Positions 41,963-53,100 of a stretch of 64,000 nucleotides of DNA are shown here, piece by piece. Each line of letters begins with the position of its first letter. Positions within the stretch are counted from its first letter, which is position 1. The notes under the pieces are model-generated. The model did not search any database, was not told the DNA's origin, and worked only from the letters and a program-made list of their open reading frames with translations. The stretch lies in NCBI GenBank assembly GCA_902729315.2, contig LR746266.1:5400259-5464258 (forward strand). Direction: 5' to 3'. Source of the DNA: Spirodela intermedia (taxonomy: Eukaryota; Streptophyta; Magnoliopsida; Alismatales; Araceae). A program made the translations under genes and the position numbers.

Positions 41963-43933
41963 TCATCGGCCTCCGGACACAAGAATCTCGGTGAGGGAGG
42001 AGAACGACCTGCTGTGATTGTCGTAGGCTTCGTTCTCTAGCAACGTCTGAACGATAGGGTTCAGAAAAGTAGATTCGTGATCGGGGAGGGGACCACCGCC
42101 TTCCAGGAACTGCACCACACGCCGCATGTTCGGCCGCACCCCCGGAAGCGGGTCACTGCAGAGCAAGCCGAGCCGCAGGACCAAGTCCACCTCCTCCATC
42201 GCGCAGTCTCCCATTCTCGGGTCTGCGACCTTCAGGATCCTCCCTCTCCGCCAGTTCTCGGCGACGAAGTCGACAAGAACGATCATTTCTTCCGGCTGGT
42301 GCAGCTCCAGGGGCTTCCTCCCGCAGACAACCTCGAGAAGGAAGACGCCAAAGGCGAAGATGTCAGTGGCCTTGGACGCCCTCCGCGTCTTGATTAGCTC
42401 CGGCGCGAGATATCCCAACGTGCCTACCACGCGAGTCATCTGAGGATCGGTCCCGTGGTCGTAGAGCCTCGCCAGGCCGAAGTCCCCCAGTTTCGCCTCC
42501 ATGTCGCCGTCGAGCAGTACATTCCCGGATTTGACGTCTCTGTGGATGATAACCTGCTCCCACTCTTCGTGCAGATACAGCAGAGCCGAAGCCACGCCCT
42601 TGATGATGCGGAACCTCTGCGCCCATTTGAGTCTCCCCCCTTCCGGGCCGAATAGGAGCTTATCGAGGCTGCCATTGGGCATGAAGCTGTATGCCAGAAG
42701 GAGCTCCCCTTTCCTCCGGCAGTAGCCCTGGAGCTGCACCAGGTTGCGATGCCGGATCCTGCCCACGCTGACGATCTCCGCCACGAATTCCCTCATCCCC
42801 TGCCTCGACCCGTGGGAGACTTTCTTCACGGCGACCTCTTTCTTTGATCCGGGAAGAAACCCTCTGTAGACTGTGCCGAAGCCTCCGGCCCCCAGGAGCT
42901 GCTTCTCGCTGAATCCCCCGGTCGCTTCGAACAGATCCTTGTAGGAAATGCGGCTGGGCCCCCGTTCCATCTCCCACTCTTGCAGCTCTGCGAACCTGGC
43001 CCTTCTCCTCACCACCAACACGGCGGCGCCGGCGGCGGAGAGTACGAGAAGAGTCGTCGCAATGGGGAGCCAGATTCTCAGTGCCTTCTCACTCTTCTCC
43101 GTCCCCCCCCGAGGGAGAGGAGGCAAGCGGGAGAGATCCAGCGCTGGGGCTGTCCCGTTGACCCCGAAGCTCCAACCGAGAAGATAATGAGACGTGAGGA
43201 ATGGGTCCGAAGATGAAGAGAAACCCACATACATCTCCTCCCGCAGAACGTCGGAGAGGTTTACCGTTGAAGACAACAGAGGGACCCGGGGCTTCGGAAA
43301 CCCCATGGGCGACAAGGTCACCTTGAGCTGCAGACTGAGGCCATCGTACTCCACCCAAACCTGAATCGGGTCGCCGCTGATGAGGCTCAGGTTCCTGAAA
43401 ACGCCGTCGCCGGCGAAGTACCCCGCCGGAGTGGAGTTGAATGATCTTAAACTGTTTATGTCGATCCCTGCGTGGTTGAAGTCGATGTCCTCGAACTCGG
43501 GGTTGAAGATGGTGTCGAGCTCCACCGCGAGGACGTGGTTCGAGCGATCGCCGTTGCTGGTCGCGTTGAAGAGCCCCATGTAATGGGCACCAATTGCCCC
43601 CCGGAAGTCCATGGAAGGGGAGACGACGAAGGCCACGCCATGGCCACTGAGCTCCCTGTCCTCGGCGACGATTCCGAACACGAAAGTGGACGAGAAGGAG
43701 AAGACGCCGCTCGTCGGAGACGCTCGGAACCGAACAGGCGACGGGCGGAAGGCGTGGCTCGCCACCAGCTTCGTTGTGTTGGTGAGCCTCAGAAGGCCGC
43801 CATCGGTGATCTCTGCCACTCCATCCATGCTCAGCTTCGCTCCTCGGAACCCGTTGAAGGTGAACGCATCTTCTTCATCCGAGCTCCCCAACCCGAGCAG
43901 GAGGAAACAGAAGAAACTTACTTTCGCATACAT
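41963..43933 (-). CDS. L-type lectin receptor kinase (array copy 4)
   Basis: Intronless, 656 residues, with the first Met directly before the signal peptide (MYAKVSFFCFLLLGLGSS). Lectin domain: FTFNGFRGAKLSMDG, SGHGVAFVVSPSM, LAVELDTIFNPEFEDIDFNH. Membrane helix: IWLPIATTLLVLSAAGAAVLVV. The kinase is complete: GAGGFGTVYRG, VAVKKVSHGS, HRDVKSGN, DFGLARLYDHG, GYLAPEL. The tail (QFLEGGGPLPD) matches the other copies. It is the most upstream member of the tandem array, and its promoter faces that of NFS1. Confidence 0.95.
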   Translation of the reverse strand: MYAKVSFFCFLLLGLGSSDEEDAFTFNGFRGAKLSMDGVAEITDGGLLRLTNTTKLVASHAFRPSPVRFRASPTSGVFSFSSTFVFGIVAEDRELSGHGVAFVVSPSMDFRGAIGAHYMGLFNATSNGDRSNHVLAVELDTIFNPEFEDIDFNHAGIDINSLRSFNSTPAGYFAGDGVFRNLSLISGDPIQVWVEYDGLSLQLKVTLSPMGFPKPRVPLLSSTVNLSDVLREEMYVGFSSSSDPFLTSHYLLGWSFGVNGTAPALDLSRLPPLPRGGTEKSEKALRIWLPIATTLLVLSAAGAAVLVVRRRARFAELQEWEMERGPSRISYKDLFEATGGFSEKQLLGAGGFGTVYRGFLPGSKKEVAVKKVSHGSRQGMREFVAEIVSVGRIRHRNLVQLQGYCRRKGELLLAYSFMPNGSLDKLLFGPEGGRLKWAQRFRIIKGVASALLYLHEEWEQVIIHRDVKSGNVLLDGDMEAKLGDFGLARLYDHGTDPQMTRVVGTLGYLAPELIKTRRASKATDIFAFGVFLLEVVCGRKPLELHQPEEMIVLVDFVAENWRRGRILKVADPRMGDCAMEEVDLVLRLGLLCSDPLPGVRPNMRRVVQFLEGGGPLPDHESTFLNPIVQTLLENEAYDNHSRSFSSLTEILVSGGR

Positions 43934-44043
43934 CTGAGATCTCCTTCGCCTAGCTGTCTTTCCCCCCTCGGCGCATTCTCTCGGGCCGGGCCTTTTCTAC
44001 GTTGCTGCTCTCGTCTCATTAAGAGGTTAAAGAATATCGGGGG

Positions 44044-44235
44044 TTGACTGTGAGGCTTCCTATGCGGCTGAGTCAAATTTGACGAAGGCGCTCCCGCGAA
44101 CATGTGCCATTTGGGCTATAAAATAATGGGAAGGCCGCATCAATGGTCCTGGTGAGGCCGGGTTCGGACCGGATTTACACTATTTTTCCATATTAATTTA
44201 GGGCCAAAATTCGTTAAAATTCAAGAAGTGAAGGG

Positions 44236-44274
<39 letters not shown>

Positions 44275-44307
44275 CGATTCGCTTTCTTCCACGCGGATCT
44301 GAGTCAA
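44044..44307 (-). promoter_or_regulatory. W-box cluster upstream of LecRK copy 4
   Basis: Four W-box cores, two of them in inverted arrangement three bases apart (AGTCAA then TTGAC at 44071-44083). They lie 0.1-0.4 kb upstream of the start codon. Confidence 0.5.
44238..44272. repeat. GA microsatellite
   Basis: Perfect GA run of about 35 bases in the divergent promoter between LecRK copy 4 and NFS1. Confidence 0.97.
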
Positions 44308-44791
44308 AGCACGTGCCATAGCGGATTTGTCAAGGCTTTGCGAGGGGGGCTTCTGTCGCTTTGCAGCCCGCCGTGTCATTCACCTGCCGAGATCGCTCCC
44401 AACAGCCCAATTTGGGCCCGTCCATACTCTCTCGAGCGGGGTAAGTGGGCCCACCCACCTCCGCAAGCTTTTTGGATCATTCGGAGCGCCATCCGATTAG
44501 GCGATCCGATTTCGACGGGAATTCACTGATAAAAATGGCAGATGACTGGCTCCTGACACGAAACTATATTGAAAAATATATTAATAAATATGTTGGTAAT
44601 AAAAGTAGTATGAAAAAAGAGATTTATTTTTATTTTTATAAATAAAAAACTCCCCGAAGTGGGCGGCAATTTCCGTAATTTGCTCGCACGTTTGATTCTA
44701 TTGGACGGCGAGGATGACGAGACGGGATGTGATGAACGGCAGAGATGGCAGTTCCTGCGCCGCCTAGAGCTCTCTCCTCATATATAGCCGG

Positions 44792-44799
44792 TATAAAAA
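44792..44799 (+). promoter_or_regulatory. TATA box of NFS1
   Basis: TATAAAAA 85 bases upstream of the start codon, with a second TATATA at 44780-44785. Spacing would give a 5' leader of roughly 55-60 bases. Confidence 0.6.
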
Positions 44800-44883
44800 A
44801 ATCTTCTCCTCCTCATTGCCGTCCACAACTTCCTTGGCGGCGTTCTTCGTCGCCTTCTTCCCCCTCCGAGCTCCACCGCTTCT

Positions 44884-46272
44884 ATGGCGGGAAGGCACGT
44901 CGCCGCCAGACTCGCCCGATCATGCCGCTTCCGGCTGGCGGCGCTCCGCCCTCTCTCCTCCGCGTCGGCTGCTGTTGCGGCGGAGAGCGCACTGCCCCTA
45001 GCGGAGACGACCGCCGGCGAAGATCGCGACGGCGGCGTCACAATGAAAGGGGTTAGGATCTCCGGGCGGCCGCTGTATCTGGATATGCAAGCGACTACCC
45101 CTGTGGATCCCCGCGTGCTTGACGCCATGATGCCCTTCTTCCTCTCCCGTTACGGGAATCCCCATTCTCGGACGCATCTGTATGGCTGGGAGTCGGATCA
45201 GGCCGTGGAGGTGGCTCGTGCGCAGGTCGCCGCCCTCATCAATGCCAACCCTAAGGAGGTCTTCTTCACCTCGGGTGCCACCGAGTCCAATAACGTGTCC
45301 GTGAAAGGGTTGATGCATTTCTACCGCAACAAGAAGCGCCATGTCGTCACGACCCAGACGGAGCACAAGTGCGTCCTTGACTCCTGCCGTCATCTTCAGC
45401 AGGAGGGCTTTGATATCACCTATCTCCCCGTCCAGAAAGACGGGCTTATCGATCTCCAGCGTCTTGCGGACTCCATCCGCCCCGACACGGGCCTCGTCTC
45501 CGTTATGGCCGTCAACAACGAGATTGGGGTTGTCCAGCCAATGGAGGACATTGGTCGCATCTGCAAGAAGAAGGGTGTATTCTTCCACACGGATGCCGCC
45601 CAGGCTCTTGGTAAGATCCCCATTGACGTCGACAGGATGAACATCAGCCTCATGTCTCTCAGTGGGCATAAAATCTATGGTCCGAAGGGGGTCGGCGCGC
45701 TGTACCTGCGCCGACGTCCCAGAGTCCGTGTCGAACCGCAGATGAACGGTGGCGGTCAGGAACGGGGCATCCGGAGCGGAACGGTGCCTACGCCGCTGGT
45801 GGTTGGAATGGGGGCTGCGTGTGAGCTGGCGAAGAAGGAGATGGAGTACGATGGTAACCGTATAGAGGCGCTTCAGGATCGGCTCCTGAATGGAATTAGG
45901 GAAAAATTGGATGGCGTTGTGATAAATGGGAGCATGGAGCACCGTTACGCAGGAAACCTAAACATATCATTCGCATATGTCGAGGGGGAAAGCTTGCTGA
46001 TGGGTCTCAAGGAGGTGGCAGTGTCGAGTGGCAGCGCATGCACGAGTGCTAGCCTGGAACCCTCATATGTGCTTAGAGCTCTTGGGGTGGAGGAGGACAT
46101 GGCGCACACTTCCATCAGGTTTGGGATTGGTAGGTTCACGACAGAGGCAGAAATCGACCGGGCCGTAGAGCTTACAGTCAAGCAAGTGGAGAAGCTGAGG
46201 GACATGAGCCCCCTATATGAGATGGTAAAGGAAGGGATTGATATCAGGAGCATCCAGTGGACTCAACATTGA
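44884..46272 (+). CDS. NFS1: Cysteine desulfurase, mitochondrial
   Basis: Intronless, 462 residues, close to the usual plant length. The Arg/Ala/Ser-rich start ([20 protein letters not shown]) is a mitochondrial targeting sequence. The enzyme is a class V aminotransferase-fold PLP protein that takes sulfur from L-cysteine and hands it to the ISCU scaffold for Fe-S cluster assembly. Motifs: [51 protein letters not shown], the PLP lysine in [10 protein letters not shown] (Lys263), RSGT, and the mobile loop [19 protein letters not shown] with the catalytic Cys386. The C-terminal [13 protein letters not shown] is typical of eukaryotic NFS1 and is needed for frataxin and ISCU contacts. Everything looks intact. 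Confidence 0.98.
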   Translation: MAGRHVAARLARSCRFRLAALRPLSSASAAVAAESALPLAETTAGEDRDGGVTMKGVRISGRPLYLDMQATTPVDPRVLDAMMPFFLSRYGNPHSRTHLYGWESDQAVEVARAQVAALINANPKEVFFTSGATESNNVSVKGLMHFYRNKKRHVVTTQTEHKCVLDSCRHLQQEGFDITYLPVQKDGLIDLQRLADSIRPDTGLVSVMAVNNEIGVVQPMEDIGRICKKKGVFFHTDAAQALGKIPIDVDRMNISLMSLSGHKIYGPKGVGALYLRRRPRVRVEPQMNGGGQERGIRSGTVPTPLVVGMGAACELAKKEMEYDGNRIEALQDRLLNGIREKLDGVVINGSMEHRYAGNLNISFAYVEGESLLMGLKEVAVSSGSACTSASLEPSYVLRALGVEEDMAHTSIRFGIGRFTTEAEIDRAVELTVKQVEKLRDMSPLYEMVKEGIDIRSIQWTQH

Positions 46273-48779
46273 GATGGTGATAGGTAAAGAGCATCTATGT
46301 AAAAATGATGCGAAGTTGAAAGATTGGATGAAGTGCTGCGGTTGGTTAGAGAATGTTACCCTAATGACTTGCTTCGATGCTGGTCAGAGTTCTTTGGTAC
46401 TCTTACCCTTATTAGTTCATCACTACTATCCGATCTGGATTCGTTAAGTGATTGGATGTCCGGTTTATGTACATCTTCAACTCTTATTAGAGCTATCTGT
46501 AGACGAGAAATATAACGTTTTCGTGGCTAAATTGACAGAAAGCCTTTGGATTACGAAACGGTGTACCCCTTTCCATTTTTCTTTCTGGTACTTAGTATAT
46601 GCTTTTTTCTCTACTATTTTGCATTATTCTTTGTAATAAGCCTGGATTATGTCAAATTTCCTAGGAGCAATAGCCGCGTGGATTATGCCTTGAGGTTTTG
46701 TGGATTCCCACTTCTCAAGGTCTGTAAAAACAGGATCATTATGCCGTCCGATGGCCTGAACAGGCATATAATTCAGTACCCGTGTTTCGTTTCTCGAGGG
46801 AGGCATTGTTGGTAGCTGACTGGTTTTATAATCGTAAGGGGACGGTTTATGTGGTATCCACTTGTTCGGACCTTATGATGGTAATTGCTATAGTCACATG
46901 ATCCTTTAGATATTCTGTGGATAGTTTGCATCATCAAGGACATTTCAAATGGCCTGGTTCACTGACTGAACTTACCTTGCCCACATGCTTATTCTGCTCT
47001 GTAAATGTTGTATCTGGCATCTCTTTCGGCAGCTGCTACTTTCTTCACCTTGGCAAATATCTCAAAGGAATGCTCATTGCCTTCCATTCTGGTGATCTCC
47101 CCAGAGACATGCACACGACATGTAGTCAAGAACTGTTGGGGAAGGGCGGCAGCGTCTCTGAATTTTGTGCCCTTGTCCCTTGTGATGTGGGCCGAGTGCC
47201 TAGCCACTGGACTGCGTGGTTTTCTAACTTCTGTGGCTCTAATTTCATATCAATTTCATTGTCAAGACGACGCGACTGTTGCTTTTAATTATTTTAGTAA
47301 CTATGGCTGTCGGTCTTTCCCAGAATTTATTATATTGAAATGATTTTTTTTGTTTTCTGGATATATCTACCGGTGAAAGCCTGAAGCCATACACCTGAGC
47401 TGTGAAAATTCTATCTTTTTTTCCCCTGAACGTAGTCGGACCACCATGCCTACGAAAATTACTGGTCCCTGGGCTCTGTGTTTTCGACCGTACCATTCCT
47501 CATCTTCCATTAATTGCGGCTGACAATTTGGGTTAATATGCAGTTGACCTTTATACCTCCATGGCATAGTCTCTCAGCCAATGTCAACGTAATCCTAGTC
47601 CAACTGCACTTTCCCCCCCTCTTGAAGCTGTTGTTGCCAAGTACCTTGTTTATCTTAGTGTGCTGAAGTGCTGTTTTATGTTCTTTGTTCTCGACAAATG
47701 GAAATGGAATTGCTCAATCAAATAACTTCATCTTGGGCGAATCAGTCAGGAGAGAAAAATGGGAAAGAGCACAAAAAAAAAAGAAAGAAAAGTAAAGTGG
47801 TGAATACGGTATGAGCAGAGCATCATGGAGGGAAGGGAATAGAAGACCAAGGCTGAAAGTCTGTCATGATGGCGAGAGAAAGCAAGGCTGGTAAGGTCTC
47901 AACAGGGAGGAGTGGGACAGAAATCTACGGAGGAGAAGAAGGGATGGAAGCACAGCCACAGCAGGAGGAAGGAAATGGGAAGATAAATATCGCTGTTGTG
48001 TGGTTGCTGCAAGAATTTTAGGGATGATCTAGAGAGGTAGCAGAATGCTGGAGAAATATGGAGTCGCAGGATGTACTGTGAAGATGGAGAGTTTAGTAGA
48101 TAGTAGGCGAATTAGTTTAATAGATAATCTTATAAAAAGTCTGTCCGTTTGATATTCATGCGTGCTATTGATTGCTTATTCCAGAATTTGGAAAATTTTT
48201 ATCGATTTTAAATCCTCTTTAAAGCTTCCAAAAACCAGCTCTAAACATATTGCCGGGCACAGAAAATCAAATGGCCGTCTTATGATGAAATGTTAAATAT
48301 TTTCTTGTTTAATCAGAGGAGGCAAACAGAAGGAAGAACTCCAGGGCGCTGCCTTCTGACTTCTGTTTTTGGCTGGTATGCTTGTCCTTGTGAACTGGGC
48401 AGGAGCAGCTTGAATCAGGACCTCACAAGCAGCTGCCGTCTTGCTCATCTCAGCCGCCTGCCTGCTGGCTGGGTGTGGCGAAGTGCTCATCTGGTTGCAG
48501 CTTTTTGTGGGCTTTATTGTTTTCTACAGACGTGATGTTTCATGTGAAAGAAGGAGATGCCGTGTACAGGCGCCAAATATATGCTGCGAATCTCTTCCCA
48601 GCGAGGAGGGCCAACGAGATGGATACGCAAAGGGAGCCGACCCAGCGGGTCTCTGATCAGCGCCACCAGCTCGCCGTTCTCCTCGTCAGCAGGTGTACAG
48701 AGGGATTTGATAGGGGAGGAGGAAGAAAACGGGGGACTATGGACAGGTGGGAGAAATGGGGTGATCGCCGCGTCGCCGG
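46273..48779. other. Intergenic region, no gene supported
   Basis: Holds the 3' UTR of NFS1 and the 3' flank of the EPFL gene. A minus-strand frame at 46989-47207 reads like ordinary protein (VHVSGEITRMEGN, FEIFAKVKKVAAAERD) but lacks a recognisable family, and I could not join it to other exons. It may be a gene fragment. Confidence 0.45.
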
Positions 48780-49220
48780 TCAGGGGTCGGTGATCATGCC
48801 GCCGCACTCGCACTTCCAGCTCACGGGCTTATAGTTGGATGTGTCGTCGCCCCTGGAGCTCAAGTCCTTGCGGCGCTGCAGTGGGACCGCCGGCACCTGC
48901 ACCGCCTCGCAGTGGCCGCAGGTGGCGCACCGCCGCTCGCAGCTCGGTGGCCGTGACCCGATCGTCGCCCTCGCCATGATCTTCTCCTCGTCTTCCTTCT
49001 CGCCGGAGCGGAGGAAGAGAGGTCGCCGACGAGGTGACAGGGAGAACTGCGCTGTTGATGCGGAAGAAGGCCGCCTCACCTGGGGAGCGCGGGGAAGAAG
49101 CTCAGAGACGAGAAACGTCCCCCGAGCGGAGCACAGCGGCAGCAGTAGCAGCAGCAGCAGCGAGAAGAGAAGAAAGCAGGGACCTTTGCGATTCCTAGTG
49201 CAACTGCGACAGCAAACCAT
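48780..49220 (-). CDS. EPIDERMAL PATTERNING FACTOR-like secreted peptide, EPFL2-like
   Basis: 146-residue precursor. A basic start and a long Leu-rich signal peptide (FLLFSLLLLLLLPLCSARG) are followed by a variable propeptide with a basic stretch. The mature region at the C-terminus starts near IGSRPPSCERRC and holds six cysteines: CERRC, CGHC, then CEC near the end. The motifs HCEAVQVP and NYKPVSWKCECG match EPFL2/CHALLAH-type members better than EPF1/2 or STOMAGEN. Such peptides signal through ERECTA-family receptors to pattern stomata, leaf margins and organ growth. A splice-like CAG|GTGAGG occurs near residue 48, but the frame is open through it, so a single exon is assumed. Confidence 0.88.
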   Translation of the reverse strand: MVCCRSCTRNRKGPCFLLFSLLLLLLLPLCSARGTFLVSELLPRAPQVRRPSSASTAQFSLSPRRRPLFLRSGEKEDEEKIMARATIGSRPPSCERRCATCGHCEAVQVPAVPLQRRKDLSSRGDDTSNYKPVSWKCECGGMITDP

Positions 49221-49512
49221 CTCTCTCTCTATCTCTCTGTGTACCGTTGAGCGGGAAGATGAGGATGGGCGGGGTTATGAGAAGGAAGTCTTCTCTCTCT
49301 AAGGTGCCACCGTCTCGACGTGAAAGATGGGCGGGGTTATGAGAGTACAGGAGTGCTATTCTAGCTGTTGGCACTGGTAGAATGCCGCACCTCCCCGTGC
49401 CAGCAGTCCGACGGAAACGAGGGGACGCGCGCATACAGACAGCGAGCGATCGATCGAGACAAAAGCCGACATATAAAGAAAACAAAGAGAGACAACTCCT
49501 ACGCGTATATTC

Positions 49513-49559
<47 letters not shown>

Positions 49560-50188
49560 TGCAATCGCAAGTCTGTTGTATCTTTTTCTTGTGGTTTATT
49601 GCAGTACGGGCTGCAGATCTCTCCTCTGTGGGGGTGTTTGCTTCTGAAGGTTGGGAACTCAGGCGGTGGGCAGGCCCAATCCAACACGGCAGCTCTCGCA
49701 TCCGTCCCTTCTCCCTCTCGGGGATGGAGGATTCTCAGATGGCAGCCTCCGCACCCTCTCCCGCTTTCCACTAATGGCTCCCAAAAGAGACCCATCACCC
49801 CAACAGTTTCCCTGTCACACGTCCCCGTCCTCACCGCTTTTCTTGTCGCGGTCACTGCGATCGCCCCATTCCTCTTCCTCTTCTCGATGGGATTTCACGT
49901 CTGATCAACCCTAACTTTCTTGAGGAACTCGCGGTAGGCGGAGGGCTTGCCAGCTGGACATGGGGCGGCGCTCCTCGGCGGCGCCGCCGGGCATCCTCCT
50001 CCCCACACTGGATGAAACGCCAGAACGAGCCCACATGGTGGGTTGCAAAGTTGATGAGAAACCATTGCCCATTGATGTTCCAATTGAGACATCGATTGAA
50101 TCGCCTGTGGCTCTCATGGGGGAGGAAGATGGCCTCCTCAGAAGTTCTTGATGTTACAAGTCAGAACCAGCTATCCAGAGAGGCAGCC
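49221..50188. other. Intergenic region upstream of EPFL gene
   Basis: Promoter side of the EPFL gene (minus strand), with a GA tract at 49516-49557. Also the 3' flank of the DUF676 gene. A short plus-strand ORF at 49960-50151 overlaps that flank and has no domain. Confidence 0.5.
49516..49557. repeat. GA microsatellite
   Basis: Perfect GA run, reading as CT on the coding strand of the EPFL gene, about 300 bases upstream of its start. Confidence 0.97.
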
Positions 50189-53100
50189 TCACAGGAGGAA
50201 ATTGTCAATCATGTGGGAGATCACGTCTGCACCAGCTGAGTTCAAGCACCGGGTCTTGACCTGAACAAATCAACGGCGAAAAGGTTAGTCATTTGATCAG
50301 CTTTGGGTTCTCGGTGCCAAGATCAAGCTGCTGTGACGTAGAACAACGCCTCGGCTGCAAAGTTCATTGAATTTCTGACCCAAAACCAAGGTTATATGGG
50401 AACGACAGGCAGAATTAATCAAATGGGAAAGCAATGTTAGAGCAAATCCGTGGCTATCACTGGGCTGTTGCAGCCAGGCTCATCCTTCTTTTGAGGAGTG
50501 AGTTGGTGTGGATGCTGAGAGCTGAAGGAGCTCCCTCGAATTACCCATATGGCTACAACAATCTTCCATTGCTAAAGAGGACTGATAGCTAATAGGATTG
50601 TAGCACAGGAAATTGATGAATTAGATTGCCAACTCTCTCATCCAGCAGAGGAAGAAGCAAGAGAGAATCTTCCTGTGAGTTCACAAGCGCCTATTGAATC
50701 CTTGCCAGCCCTGGTGCGAATTGAAGTTACCCAGTAAACCCTATATTTTAAACTGAAAAATCCTAAAAAGCCAATTATTTCCTTGGACTTGACATATTCT
50801 TTCTATACTCTTGTAAGCACAGAGAGAGGGTTCTCTCTCTTGCATTCTTCTACCAAGACTAGCTTCACAAAAAAAAAATTTAAAAAGCAAAAAGCATCGA
50901 ACGGCTGTGTCACACTGTTTTTATTTTTTCTTTATTTATTGAAAGTCAGTTTGAATTGGTTCAACTATACTGAAAAAACAGAGCTTTGTATGATTTTCGG
51001 AAGCAAGTACGTGCCTGAATGGTTTCGTGGGCCATGAATCTTTGTATGGTTTTGTGGAAGCTGACGTCTACTCTTTCCCATGGAACCTTGTTGAGGGAAT
51101 CGATCATCGCCTCTGTGGATATCAGAACAAGAGGAAGAACATAAGAATCACAGTCAGAAGTAACTGAAGGAAAGCATTCAAGGCCGAGATTATCAGTACA
51201 CAGACTCTTTACACTGATTACTCGATTAGGAATATAACTTGACTACAGATTATTGTGCCCAAGAGCCAAAAATTTGATTATCTAAATATTCGATCACTTT
51301 AATAGCAAACCAGCTCATAGCTTGCACAGGCAAAGGCGAAGGTGACTCATTAACTCAATAAACAGTGGCCAGGGCCACAATAACCATCTTTCTTGCATGT
51401 TCTTGTACAGTGGCACAGGCTAGGCCTCCATGTCACTCGCTGCAGTTCTCTGACAGCAAAATTAAGCTCTGGCAACTCACCAAAACCTCACGTATGCTTC
51501 AATGCCTAAGCTGAAATTCTGTCACGTATAGTACAATTTCCGTTTTTTTCATTTTTTCTGATACTTTAGCTAGATCATGTGATTGAACTCGGATAGAAAA
51601 AGTATGGAAGCGTTGACTCTGGATTTTCATTCCCTCTTCTTTGACTGGAAGACGTTCTGAAGTTTTATGGAAACCTGCATACAACTTCAATAAATGATGA
51701 AGCTTTAATTCTCTCTTCTGTGTAGAACTTTTTGCCTAGATTTTCATGCGAATCTCCCATTTTTTATTCCTCTCCTAAACCTGCACTTTTTTTTACTGTG
51801 GATCATCCAAACCTCTGCTTCAGCATGCTTAACTTCCTAAGGGGAGTCCAAATTCGCCATGAATGGAAAAAAGATGAGCCACTGCTTCAATACCGCTCAA
51901 ATAAAATCTCAGCGATGAAAGACTGACCCATGTGACCGAAAGGTTATAAATAAATGAACGCGGAGATCACAGTCCATATTTTTTTAAGCGATAAAAGAAG
52001 AACAAAAGAACATATCGAAGGCAAACCTTGCAACTCGTTGGTCTTCATGTCAAAATCCAGAGAGGCATCCTGCTCGATATTGACGGCTTTTGGGGGCTCC
52101 ACGCGCACAATGTGTCGATACCCGCTAATCTTTGTGTGCGCCTTAAGCTGCCGGATGCAGAACACAGTGTGAGTTTTCAGATACAAACTCCAACAGTGAC
52201 GAGTCTCAGAGTCTACCTTTGGACGCTCATCTTGATGACGGATCGACGAAGTGTTCCAGCCAACAATGTCTATTTTATAATCGGGTTAAGATTTTATCTC
52301 AGAAAACAGAACAAATCATGGCCTGCCGAGTTGGGAATTTCAACTCTTTAGCAGATGGAAGGATACGGTCAAAGCGCACATTTGAGTATGCTACAAGCCT
52401 CCTAAAAGAACGCAGGGCAGAACTGTGGAAAGAAGACCTGATTGTGAGTCGACGAGGTCAATCCGGGACAGACACCTGGACAAAACGGAGGGTCTGCTCT
52501 GTTTGGAACCTTACATGAAATGGAGATCGTCGGAGTCTTTAACCATCTGAACGAGAAGAGGGGGCCTGCCCATGTCGTTGTCATCGAGGAAAAGGTGCCT
52601 TCCTGTTCTCCCAAGAATCCTTGAGCTCCGACGTGCCGTCTTTTCAAGGAGGCGAACTCCACAGAGCATTGGTATCTGCAGACAAACTCTGTCACAATTC
52701 TGGGCCATAATCTGAGACAGGTTTCCTCTCAGATGGAAAATAGCAGAGAAGAACAGGCTCGGGGCTTTATGAAGATTGAAATGTTCTTTCAGGAAGGAAA
52801 TTCAGATAGCAAAAAAAGACGAAATCTGCTACAGTTCCGGAGGCTACCAAGGAATCATTCAAGGTGTGTCATTTTTCATAGGGAAGGACATCCCAGAATA
52901 CAGTGCTTGGTGAAATACAGGAGATAAGTTAACCAACCACCAAACACAGAGAAGATACTCTCACCGTATCATACGAATTATTCCACCCCTTGAATCATCT
53001 TTTGGCGGTTGTACAAGGAAAGATACAAAAAAAATGGTTTTAATCGTATATATATTAACTAGCACCCTGTCTTGTTGCTTAGAAATCTAGAACTTGACTT

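Larger units (their letters stand above)
43934..44883. other. Divergent promoter region between LecRK copy 4 and NFS1
   Basis: Bidirectional upstream region. The LecRK side has W-box cores at 44044-44049, 44071-44076, 44079-44083 and 44302-44307. The NFS1 side has a TATA box at 44792-44799. A GA tract lies at 44238-44272. Confidence 0.6.

Noticed and set aside
49960-50151. 63-codon plus-strand ORF at the 3' side of the DUF676 gene
   Set aside because: Overlaps the 3' flank of that gene on the other strand and has no recognisable motif.
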